From Zerene cesonia (lineage: Eukaryota > Arthropoda > Insecta > Lepidoptera > Pieridae): a DNA stretch of 64,000 nucleotides. The stretch is taken from positions 4,774,001-4,838,000 of the forward strand of contig NC_052116.1 of the NCBI RefSeq assembly GCF_012273895.1, given 5' to 3'. The stretch's first letter is position 1, and each line of letters starts with the position of its first letter. Made by a program: the position numbers and the translations under genes. Under the pieces are notes generated by a model, which did not search any database, had not been told where the DNA came from, and saw only the letters and a program-made list of their open reading frames with translations. Positions 1 to 11,529 of this stretch are shown here, in pieces.

Positions 1-1866
1 GGGAAGAAAAGAGGTAAATAAAAATTTATTTATTGTGTGACATCTAATGTTATATCCCTTGTTGAAATTTTTTATGCAAATTTTAGATCAGATATAACCT
101 ACATTATCTATTATTTTATTATGAACTAAATCGATATAATACTTTGTTCTATCAACTTTGTCAACTTTGTGCTGTTTGTGGTCCATTTATATAACATAAT
201 TTTAATAAATTTTCAATGCACATTATGTTACAGATACAATGAATGTCGAGACAAAATCCTGCCATACTTGAAAAAGCTTGGATTTAATCCAGCAAAAGAC
301 TTATCCTTCTTGCCTGTGTCAGGTCAGACAGGGCAGGGATTATTGGAAAGGGTGAGTACTTTAAAATTATTGTAGAACTATAGAAAACAATAATAATCTA
401 AATTCAAAATTAGTCATTGCTAGGAACACTTTTTACAATATTAATAATTTAAAGATCTTTATCTATTTTATAAATCCTAGGTGACTGAAGAAGTTTGTCC
501 GTGGTACCGTGGACCTTCATTCATCCAGCTTATTGATGAACTTCCATCTCTGAATCGTAAGATGGATGGTCCATTCATTATGCCTGTAGTTGACAAATAT
601 AAGGATATGGGTACAGTGCTCATGGGAAAAGTTGAAGCGGGCGTCACACGGAAGGGTGCCACGCTTTTCTTAATGCCTAACAGGGTATGTACAAATTTAG
701 TTTAAATCAGTCGTAAAGTGTGTCAATTAAATGATATTCTAAAATATTTTATAAAGAGAATTAACTGAAAATATTTCAGGTTCAAGTAACTGTTGATCAG
801 TTATGGTCGGATGACATTGAAGTGACTTCTATCGGTCCTGGCGAAAATGTGAAGGTGAAACTCAAGGGCATTGAGGAAGAGGATGTGTCGCCCGGTTTTG
901 TTTTGTGTGATACCGCTGAACCAATTACCACGGGAAGAGTGAGTAAAATATGCACTCCATTGTTTCCTTAGTGATATTGAATATGAATCATTTACATTAT
1001 ATGTTGGTGATGTGTTGGAAGTATTTTATACTATTTCGTATTTAGATTCGAATTCTGCCTTAAGTCTATAATAAAATAATATTTACTGTTATTATATAAA
1101 ATTGCAATGTATTTACATACTTCAATGTGATAAAAAGATAATAAATAACACATATTTATTTATATGATAAAAATGTAAAATATGTTTTCAGGTATTTGAT
1201 GCTCAAGTCGTAATATTGGAGCATAAGTCCATTATCTGTGCAGGATACTCAGCAGTGATGCACATACATTGTGCTGCAGAAGAAGTTACTGTTAAGGTTT
1301 TTATCTATTATTTTATTAAGTTATAACCACCATACAAAATTTTATTATTCATTTTAATTATTATATTGAAATGATCGTATACCTTCTCCGTAGGCGCTAA
1401 TTTGCCTAGTGGACAAGAAGACGGGAGAAAAGTCGAAAACGCGACCGCGTTTTGTTAAACAGGACCAAGTTGCCATTATGAGGATAGAGTGTGCGGGAAT
1501 CATTTGCCTAGAACCATTCAAGAAATTCGCTCAGATGGGAAGATTCACTTTAAGAGATGAAAGTAAGTTGCATTTCTAACATATAATACTAATCATATAA
1601 TGTTCCCTCATTTAAGTCACCATGCAATATACAACTTGGACAGTTTATAAAAGTGTGCTATAAAAAATTAAATGGATTGTTTCTCTTTTGGAACAATTAT
1701 TAATTTTGAACAATTATCAGTATAAATGAGCATTAAATGTGGTATATTGTGCTTTATATTTCAGCGTTTATTATTAGATATCGTTATATTTTACTAAATA
1801 TATGTATATTTTTTACTTTCAGATAAAACTATTGCAATTGGAAAAGTCCTCAAGGTGGTTGAATAA
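1..1866 (+). CDS. eRF3: eRF3 (GSPT-type) translation termination GTPase, 3' exons (partial)
   Basis: Class-II release factor that binds eRF1 and uses GTP to promote peptide release at stop codons in the cytoplasm. Exons by splice sites and frame: 1..13, 234..351, 481..684, 780..938, 1192..1296, 1394..1562, 1823..1866, with stop TAA at 1864..1866. They join in phase into 269 residues. The first 13 bases finish a W-E-E-K-R stretch inside the G domain, so the 5' half lies left of the window. Visible landmarks are the G5-like PVSGQTG, the domain II motif VDKYKDMGTV, KLKGIEEE, FDAQVVILEHKSIICAGY, LVDKKTGEKSKTRPRFVKQ and MGRFTLRDE, all characteristic of eRF3 domains II and III (the eRF1-binding half). 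The tail ends KVLKVVE, slightly shorter than the vertebrate tail. Identification is secure; nothing looks broken. Confidence 0.96.
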
Positions 1867-4800
1867 ATTTGGCACTATGTTTGTAATTTAGCTAGGTTTA
1901 GGCTTTCATTATCGTATATCAGAGAATGCATCTATAACATTATGTAATCCTGATCTTTGGGATCCATGTGAGAGCTGGAGTGTCACGTGTAACATCGGAA
2001 CTTTCGGAATTAGAGAAAACCTAGCTTCAGAGGGAAATAACGCATTGAATACGGCCACTGCCATAGCGCATCTCTTTATTTACGCAATTGCAATATGGTG
2101 TATTCCTTATAAACTGTTTCATAAAAAATTCAGCGCAACTCTGCTTTTTACGTTAGCAACATTAAATACTGTTCCTGTGCAGGACATTGATGTTAGAATA
2201 ATTGTAATTAGATATTGGATCAATGTGTGTGTCATAGATAAATAATATATGGTACACTTGATTAATTAATTATTACCAGTTTACTTCTTGTTTTATAGAT
2301 TGTTAAAAAGCTGATATTGAACGAATGTGATAAGTAATGATAACGACATCGAGTAAAAATGGTTTAAATATATTTATATATTTATGATATTGAGAACAGG
2401 AGTTAAAGGTTGCTACGTGAAAAATATAAACCTTTTTCATAAGTGAAATATAGGATGTGTTTGATGGATAAATGTTAAGGTGGATAATTTGATGTAAAGA
2501 TTACTATTAAGGAACAGAGTATGATACTCCAAAATTAGTCAAACTGCTATGTATAAATATTTTAATGTTTTACTAGCATTTACACATTGAACACGCTAAC
2601 TTGCTTACCGATTACACCAATAAAATATATAATACGAATTGTTGAAATCTATTGTCTATTGCATATAAGTGTGGTGTTCCGTTTACTTCACGGCGGGCTC
2701 GCCGCAGATAGCACGTGCAGAATTCCGTGGTCCAATTTGTTTGTTTCCCCGTTTGTGACTACACCGAGCTGGGATGCACGTCTGTCTGCGACGATCCAAT
2801 ACGTGATCGCGTTCTAAGTGCTCTTATTTCATGTGTACCAGCATAGGATACAACAATTGAATGTTAATATTTTTATACGTCAGTAAAACTACAAGCGATA
2901 TGAAAGCCGATGTGGGTTTGTAAAGAAGGGTTGTGTATATATTATACCGACGACATTATCTTTTAAACTATGGTAGTTCTAATTCATTGTTTTCTACGAC
3001 ATGAAATGATAAGAGCACGGAGAATATCTCTCGACATATTGATGTGGTTCTGGGGTGGATGATGCTCTCGTCTGTTAGGATGATCAACGGCTTATTAGTG
3101 TAATAAAGCAGTTTTAAATATTATTACATATTGTTTGCTTTACACGAAATTTCTGCATGTTGATAATAAAAACATCATCTCGTTTGGCAGAATATATTTA
3201 GCAAAAATGTTTTATTTTATTTTGATTACCCTTGTTGTTTAATCTATATTATATAGATTTATATGTATCTCTTGCTCAGACCTATATTTTCACTTAACAT
3301 TATAAACATAATATAATCTATTACTATTTAATGTATTTGTCCATATAATTTGCTATACTGCATACATATAAATAAATGTTATCATTTATTTCTTAAATAT
3401 TATGTCTGATAGCGTAATATTTGCATAGATCGAAACATGTATCGATCTGTATGTTTATGATGTAGATTATACTACTTGCAATATTTTTATAAAAATTATG
3501 ATAATAGCTAATAATAATTTATTACTTTTGTGACCAACAGTGGGTACATTTTATTTTAATTTATTTCATGCTTTTCGATTTAATTTCCATGAAATGAAGT
3601 AATAAACAATGGTTTATGTTGATCTTTACTTTCGTCCTGGAGTACTGTCCAATCTATTAATATTGACATTAATTTGATTTTAATAGTTCGCGCTCGGTAA
3701 ACCCACATTAATTTTTTACTCATACATGTAGAAAGTGCTAATATAGGAAGACAGAGTACTTACAGATGATTCGGTAACTGTGGTTGAGAGTCGCTTATAA
3801 CGCCGCTTCAACCTTCCAATTATTGTTATAAATTTATATCTATATTTTTCTTTTTTTATGTTCATCTTTTTTTTAACATAATCAGTTTATATTTAGGTCG
3901 ATGGATATTTTTTTTTATCATTGATGTTATATATGTGTATCATTGTAACATCTAGGCGTACGTTTGCACCTCTTTTGAGTCGTAACTGTTTGCGTGGAAC
4001 TGATAAAATGCAGATTAATCATTAATATTTATGTTGAGGTGCTGCGTCCACTGCACGGCTCGTCGTGAGCGTTTGCATACTTTCATTTCTATTTTGTTTT
4101 AATTTAATAAAATTTATTTAAACTGCTGTATATTTAGTTGTTTTTATTTACCGCCTTATAAATAGCGTATATGCTTGGTGTGTCACTTGCTTTTTTGTCA
4201 AATTTGTATAGTATGTATAAAATCTAATAATGTATTATAATAACTTGAAAAAAAACATTACTTACTAAACCTATGTTATTGTCTTCCCGACATGTAAATT
4301 AGTCATTATATGACTCGTTTCAACAATGGTTCTCGACATATTTAGCTTGTCGACGGAATTGTAAGCAATGTTAATATTAAAATTCATTATAAAACGGCCA
4401 TCAGTTTATTACTTGATATCTTTACGTTTCCTTATTATTTTATATTAATTTCTTTCTATTTCAAAAATTTCTCATTTATAAAAGCATTTCAATGCTATAA
4501 AAACTAAAAATTAATATGACCAAAATATGGATATAAGGACAGCTTGCTTTGTTCCTGTAAATTTTTCTTAGCTTTGCAAACTGTGTTTTTATTCGTTATT
4601 TATAAACAGCTTATGTTTATTAAACATTAAGGGCTTGATACAAAAACTATATGTAGAAGCTTGTGTGTTGCCTCTGTCTATTTTTTATCTAAGACAATGT
4701 AACGTGGTGATTATTTAAAGATACATATGTAAGTTGATAAATGTACAGGTAAAAATTATGTATAGATGATCAACTTATATCAACCATCAGGTTTGGGTAG

Positions 4801-5095
4801 AATAGAACTATTCCTACATCGGTTTATAATCAAACGCGAGTAACTAATTTTATTAATAAATTGAAAGAATTAGATGGAATTGTTTTTCTCTACGTCAGTT
4901 GATCCTTGTCAAAATTCACTTTTCTATATTATATATTCAGAGACAGGTGGTCTGCAAACGAAGTTCTCACTAATTAATGGGTGCAAAAGGAATATGAAGC
5001 ACAGGATTTTTGGCTTTTAATAGATGTTTATATAGGTACTGAAGTATTCCAAGCGAGCTCTGCAAGACACCAGAGACAAGAGATGGTACCTATAT
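1867..5095. other. eRF3 3' UTR and AT-rich intergenic sequence
   Basis: No exon with convincing splice sites and protein similarity was seen on either strand. The first part must be eRF3 3' UTR. The rest is AT-rich with frequent stops, up to the first assembly gap. Confidence 0.6.
3102..3107 (+). promoter_or_regulatory. Candidate poly(A) signal of eRF3
   Basis: An AATAAA lies about 1.2 kb after the eRF3 stop and is followed by a T-rich stretch. Another AATAAA at 2619..2624 is an equally possible end. Without transcripts the choice between them is open. Confidence 0.3.
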
Positions 5096-6095
5096 NNNNN
5101 NNNNNNNNNNNNNNNNNNNNNNNNNNNNNNNNNNNNNNNNNNNNNNNNNNNNNNNNNNNNNNNNNNNNNNNNNNNNNNNNNNNNNNNNNNNNNNNNNNNN
5201 NNNNNNNNNNNNNNNNNNNNNNNNNNNNNNNNNNNNNNNNNNNNNNNNNNNNNNNNNNNNNNNNNNNNNNNNNNNNNNNNNNNNNNNNNNNNNNNNNNNN
5301 NNNNNNNNNNNNNNNNNNNNNNNNNNNNNNNNNNNNNNNNNNNNNNNNNNNNNNNNNNNNNNNNNNNNNNNNNNNNNNNNNNNNNNNNNNNNNNNNNNNN
5401 NNNNNNNNNNNNNNNNNNNNNNNNNNNNNNNNNNNNNNNNNNNNNNNNNNNNNNNNNNNNNNNNNNNNNNNNNNNNNNNNNNNNNNNNNNNNNNNNNNNN
5501 NNNNNNNNNNNNNNNNNNNNNNNNNNNNNNNNNNNNNNNNNNNNNNNNNNNNNNNNNNNNNNNNNNNNNNNNNNNNNNNNNNNNNNNNNNNNNNNNNNNN
5601 NNNNNNNNNNNNNNNNNNNNNNNNNNNNNNNNNNNNNNNNNNNNNNNNNNNNNNNNNNNNNNNNNNNNNNNNNNNNNNNNNNNNNNNNNNNNNNNNNNNN
5701 NNNNNNNNNNNNNNNNNNNNNNNNNNNNNNNNNNNNNNNNNNNNNNNNNNNNNNNNNNNNNNNNNNNNNNNNNNNNNNNNNNNNNNNNNNNNNNNNNNNN
5801 NNNNNNNNNNNNNNNNNNNNNNNNNNNNNNNNNNNNNNNNNNNNNNNNNNNNNNNNNNNNNNNNNNNNNNNNNNNNNNNNNNNNNNNNNNNNNNNNNNNN
5901 NNNNNNNNNNNNNNNNNNNNNNNNNNNNNNNNNNNNNNNNNNNNNNNNNNNNNNNNNNNNNNNNNNNNNNNNNNNNNNNNNNNNNNNNNNNNNNNNNNNN
6001 NNNNNNNNNNNNNNNNNNNNNNNNNNNNNNNNNNNNNNNNNNNNNNNNNNNNNNNNNNNNNNNNNNNNNNNNNNNNNNNNNNNNNNNNNNNNNNN
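5096..6095. other. Assembly gap (1000 N)
   Basis: Exactly 1000 N, the same length as the other gap, so probably a placeholder of unknown real size. The missing 5' exons of the RBBP6-like gene could lie here. Confidence 0.98.
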
Positions 6096-6463
6096 TACTA
6101 CTAACTGCTTTTTATGCTTTTAAGTCAAGATTCTCACTCATAAGATTCTTAAAATAACTACAAACTCGTACCTATGTGGTCAAAAGATTTGAGCAGTACG
6201 TTGCTTATCACACACATTCATTTCAATTCATGGGATCGAGATGTATTACTGTGGTAGAAAGTAGCCTATTTCATTTTCGTATCAACTTACTCATTTTGTT
6301 ATGGAAAAAATTACTGTAAATTTGCTTGTACCCCTTCTCTCACCCAAAATTTGGTGATACTTGTCTCTCGCTCTAAAAAAACTACCCACTTACACCATTC
6401 GCTACCGTATTCGTGATAAATATTTATTAAGCAACAAATTTTAACCAAAGTATTTCGTTGTTG

Positions 6464-6777
6464 GTGTGGTGGCTCAGTGGTAAGAACCTGAGACTTCAAA
6501 ATCGAGAAGTCGAGGTTCGAGACCGGCGAGCGTGCAGGAAATATATAATTTGATTTTTCAATTTATCTGCACATGTGGATAACATCACCACAGCTTAAAA
6601 CGGTGAAGGTAAACATCGTGAGGAAACCGGCATGTCCAAGAATCAAAAGTTCGACGACATGTGACATCTGCCAACCCGCACTTGGCCAGCGTGGTGGATT
6701 ATGGCTTAAACCTTGAACCCTCATAGGAGGCTTGTGTCCCAGCAGGGGGAACATATATGGGCTGATGATGATGATTG
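6464..6777 (+). mobile_element. tRNA-derived SINE (Metulj/HaSE-like), copy 1
   Basis: Pol III internal promoter: A box TGGCTCAGTGG at 6470..6480 and B box GGTTCGAGACC at 6514..6524. A conserved body follows, ending in a (GAT)n tail. Flanked by the direct repeat CGTTGTTG at 6456..6463 and 6778..6785, taken as the target-site duplication. Three other well-preserved copies occur in this window. The family name is from memory of lepidopteran SINEs, not a search. Confidence 0.85.
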
Positions 6778-6785
6778 CGTTGTTG

Positions 6786-9700
6786 CTGTCAATATGTTAC
6801 CGCCTACTGCCTGCATGTCTTGTTGTAGAGCTGATGTGATGAACGCATGTTGAAAATCTCGCCCGAAGAGCGACAACATTTCTAAACACAGTCTTCAGCA
6901 GCGTTGATTAACTATTGCTCATCAAATGTTTACCGTTTTAATGAGACTTTCATTAGCAACAAAGATACGACAAAGACATTCTACGATTAGCTTCATGCTC
7001 GTTATGTTTAAAACATATTACATAAATGACGACGTTATAAATTTAACTATCCACTGTTTCTTTCTCTCTTTCTAGGGTCTTAGTTACTAAGGTCCTAATC
7101 TAAACTAAACTTTAAAATTTATATTTAAATTATGCATGTATTTACATACGCATAGAATATTTGTTGTAAATTATATTATTTAAAATAAACTACTATATAT
7201 ATACATTTTTTTAAAGACTGATATCTTAAGAACTATCTGTGATTGTATACACTAGACGCTAAGTAGATGTGATGAATAATTAATTATTATTTATTGCGTT
7301 AACATTTTCCTGTGCATATTAGTATCATTTTGTTTTGTTTTGATCAATAAATAGTTAACATCATTTTGGTCTTTTATTTTCAGACAGTTAGAATCCACTC
7401 GCAGTGACTGGTTATTGGGATTTAATCGTAGATGATTTTTACCTGCGAATGGTTCAGTTCATGAACAAATATCTAAGATTGACTCCCAAAACCTATTTTA
7501 AATTGAATCCACAATATAAATATATTTAATTTGTTGTGTATCTTTCTAAGGGTTTCGCTGGAAATATACAACAGAATTTGCATTTTCATGTAGCCTTATA
7601 ATCATCATATCATTTTCTTATTACCTGTACCCTATCATTTTTATAATTACATGAATAACACTGTCTAGTACATGGTTAAACAGGTACACCTTTGTGAAGA
7701 GTAGTGGCAGTAGTGCTAAACTTTTGGTCGAGTGATCTATTGAGCTGATACATTTTCTGTGATAAAGAGGTATGAAAATGCAAATATAGCCAAGTAGATT
7801 GAGCGTGCCCTGTACGATAACAATTACACTTAATCTTAGTTTGCATTAATATAATTGTATTATTTAACAGTTTTAATAAAGACTTTATTATTATTATTAT
7901 TATTAATTAACATCTCATTGATTGTAATCTCTGTGTAGCCAACTTATATTGTATTATTTTATGATTATTAATTTATGATTTCGTTATAGACGGATTGATA
8001 TTAATCATTTGCAGATAAATGGTCCATTAAATATATGTGTATATCGTTTTCACATGAAAAATAAAAAACTTACTTTTATTTTATGCGATTAGATAACAAG
8101 GAAAATATTGTACTTCGGTAATAAAAAAATATCGTCTATCGATTAAAATGCCAAAATAATGTGTCAGAAATTGTTGCCATGTTAATATTATGTTAATAAT
8201 TTCGTTGTAAATAAAGTATCTGTGTTAAGTGTCACTATTCCTTGAGATGTGTTGTATATTATAAGTTTGATGACGGAATTGTTATGTACAAATAATGTAT
8301 TTTTATAGTACAAAGTTTTTGAACGCGCCCGCGTAGTATAATAGTACAGTAACGGTTTCTCTCGAGTCACACCTTTGTACCGAATTCCATCGAAATCGGT
8401 TCTGTGATTCATGCGTGAAGATAGACAGACAGAGTTATATTCGCATTTAATATATTAGTAAGGTTTGTTCATCTATTTTTTAATTAGACATTATTGTTAG
8501 TTTGTAAGATAACATGTTACGTCAGTAATAATATGTCGTAAATTTTTATGATATTGTATTGTAGTTGTCATGACTTTTTATTAGAGTGAATTTTATGTAA
8601 CTTGATTATGTCTTGCTTTATCATAGAATTTAAATTATGTCATTCTGTGTGAAAATTATATTTCTTAAGTTGTAAAAAGGCATATATTGAATTACTGCTA
8701 CACGCTTGTTTAAAGATGTAGTCCTGTGTGTGTAATCTGTGAAAAATATACGTTGTATGCTAAGAGAAAATATAAAGCAATTGTTATAAACTCAAAGATG
8801 TGAAAGTATACCGTAGCAGCAGTATTTATCTTACAAATTGTATTTTCGTTTGTCGTTAAAATGCGTTCTCCCTAGTTAGAGCTAGTTGTAACAAAGATAT
8901 TTAGTTAAAACGTCAAACGCGGAAGACCAATTCATAAGTACATCGCGTTTAGACAACAAGAGCGTTTTTTTTAATATATTAATTTTGAGCATTGATTAAT
9001 TTTAGTTATAAAATAATTTAGTTACAACTAGATGTTACTCGGGTAAATGCGTTGTAACGAAAAACGACTTTCACTTTAACATTTTTATCAAAAAAGTTTA
9101 TTTTACGTGTTATTAAATGTTATAGTTGATAATGACCAGAAATGGTTCAATTTTACAACTTAAAGTAAATACATCATAAACTATGACCATTCATATTTTT
9201 TCGCCTAGAAAAAAGGCTAATGTTGTGATGCATTTGGTTAAAAAATGAATGTGGAATGTTGTGTGATTATTTTCATGTACAAATATTGTATTTCTGATAT
9301 AAAATTAAGTAAATGTAATTGTACTCAGTCAGAACTATTTCTCTATTTAAACAATATTTAACTTTTCAATTATGATGTCCGCCTAATATTTATTTTATAT
9401 TATAAAGCACATAATTTTGAAAATACATATTTTGATAGTGTTAAATTGAATTTCACTGTTCGTAATCTTAAGAACCCATTCGCCTCATTTATAACCAAAT
9501 GAGACTATTTTTATGATATGTTTTTGATAAATAAACACATAATATGATAGCATCCTTATCCAAATACGTTAATGGTTATGGTAATGTAATAAATTTTTAT
9601 AATTTTTTTCATCACCTTCACTCTTATGATAACCAATAACAACCAAGATATTCCCAATATATCGTTTATTGAACATAGAGATAGTCTATTTTACATAGAG

Positions 9701-11529
9701 AATATGCATTGCTAGTTTTGCCTACCCGATGATACCCTGATACTGCCACAGTATAAAGAAAAAGCATGCCGTGGAACCACGCTTTTGATCTGAAAAGTAA
9801 AAATCGCTGACTCCGCACAATTGTGGTACTTACTATCATACTTGCCATAAAGCTTGAATCAGAAATCAGCCGACTAGCTACAAATTATTTATATACAGGA
9901 AAGCGGGTGTATTAGTTAAAAGTATGTCATAAGCTCTCGTTTGGTTATTAGATGGGTGAAGGTCGAATAATTATTGTCTCTTACCACTCCCCCACTGTTA
10001 TGTTACACCAAACTTTTAAATGTCTGTACACATTAAATTGTATGAGTACAAGTAACATAATTCAATATTCTTGTTATATTTTAAAATTATTTGTATATGA
10101 TATTAGTAAGTCATTTAATTGTAGCACAGTTGAGAATACTATGAATTTAATTGTAACGAAATAATACTCATACGTTACATACGTATTAATAAATCGGATA
10201 TTTATTTATCGACATTCCCCAGTTGTTGACAATCTGAATAATTATTTAAATTAATTGTATGGTGTTTTATGGTTTTGAACACGCATGTAATATTAATTTA
10301 CCTTGTAGAGTTCTTTTATGTTTATATAATGTAAATAATAATTTGTTTTATTAATATATGTCCAGATGAATTTTAGGTTATTGAGTTTTGGAAGACTCCG
10401 CTTCTCCTAAGGTGAGGACGAAAAGGTATCAAAAAATAATTTTTATTTTTTTCTTTAGGAAAGCATGTAATATAACTCTGTAGAAATAATAAAAAATGAA
10501 GCACAGTTTTGTTTCTGAAATATTATTGTTCATTTACTTTCATAAAAATTAATTAAATACATACTTTCAAACAAGATTAACTCAAAAATATTTTACATGA
10601 AACAGTTTTACAGAAATTAATTGTGCAGCTATGCAGCAGAAGTGCAGTTATTTAGCTGCTTTTTTAGATTGTGGGAAATCTTATGGGCTCCTATCAACGA
10701 CTTGGTATAAAATGTTGAAGTTTTAGTCGTAAAATTCGACGTTAAAATTTTACTCTTCTGTCGGCAGTCCTTATCACTGATTTACGTTTATTTTTTAATT
10801 TGTGTTATTTAGATTTTAGATTAAACAAAGAATAAATAATCTGGAATTAGGGCAATTAATATTGCATATTTATTAAGATCAACAGCTTTTCTAAGATCTA
10901 TATAGTATCGCGTCTTTTCATCTGACGTATGAGGTATAATTTTGACATACCTATCGGACTTTGATTCAAGTGAAATTGATAGATCTATTATAAGTGGGTA
11001 AAATAGTACACATCTTTTGACGAAAACTGTATTAGCAATAGCTATGACAAGTTTCTATTTTCGCGACATTTGAACAAATAAATATACTCAATATACCTGT
11101 ATAATAATTTAACATAATTAATGTTAAAATATTTGAATCGGAATCCGCTATGTCACTTATATTGCGACTGGCTGTCTATAGTGATCAGGTTCGATTCGTT
11201 TACTCAGTTTCAAAACTTTAGGTATACGTCGCAGTCAACTATCTTATTAAGCCAGTCAATTAACAACTCAGCCAAGTTAATAAACGGCGCCATGCAACCA
11301 GTTACCTGAATTTTATCTAGCTGCAGCGTTTATAGCATATAAAATTTAAGTAACAGACTGAAGGTAAGGCTATTCGTATAATAGGGTATGTTAATGATAG
11401 TTAGGACAAGAAAATATGCCGTTTTCTGCTGTTATCTAATTAGGCTAGTTGACTGCGAGAGTATATTACAATCGTATTGACTATAAAAATGGAAGAAGTC
11501 ATATTTTTAACGAGTTTTTATTCTTACAG
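6786..11529. other. AT-rich intergenic or intronic sequence upstream of the RBBP6 last exon
   Basis: No coding exon recognised. An (ATT)n tract lies near 7884..7905 and a Helitron-like remnant at 8320..8462. If the 5' exons of the RBBP6-like gene are left of here, this stretch is an intron; the acceptor at 11528..11529 shows that an upstream exon must exist. Confidence 0.5.
8320..8462 (-). mobile_element. Helitron-like non-autonomous remnant
   Basis: Shares the GCGCCCGCGTAGT start, the ATCGAAATCGGTT core and the GACAGACAGAGTTAT tail with other short Helitron-like copies in this window (20432..20672, 45915..46158, 59678..59867). The terminal CTAG is not preserved. Confidence 0.5.

Noticed and set aside
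4981..6123. Long open frame across the first N run
   Set aside because: It is open only because N has no stop codons; the flanks show no gene.
6464..6540. A functional tRNA gene
   Set aside because: A and B boxes belong to a SINE: no cloverleaf, and the same body recurs at several places with target duplications.
11477..11529. Start codon for the RBBP6-like exon at 11477
   Set aside because: A good acceptor TTCTTACAG sits at 11521..11529 and the frame enters with a split codon, so these bases are intron.
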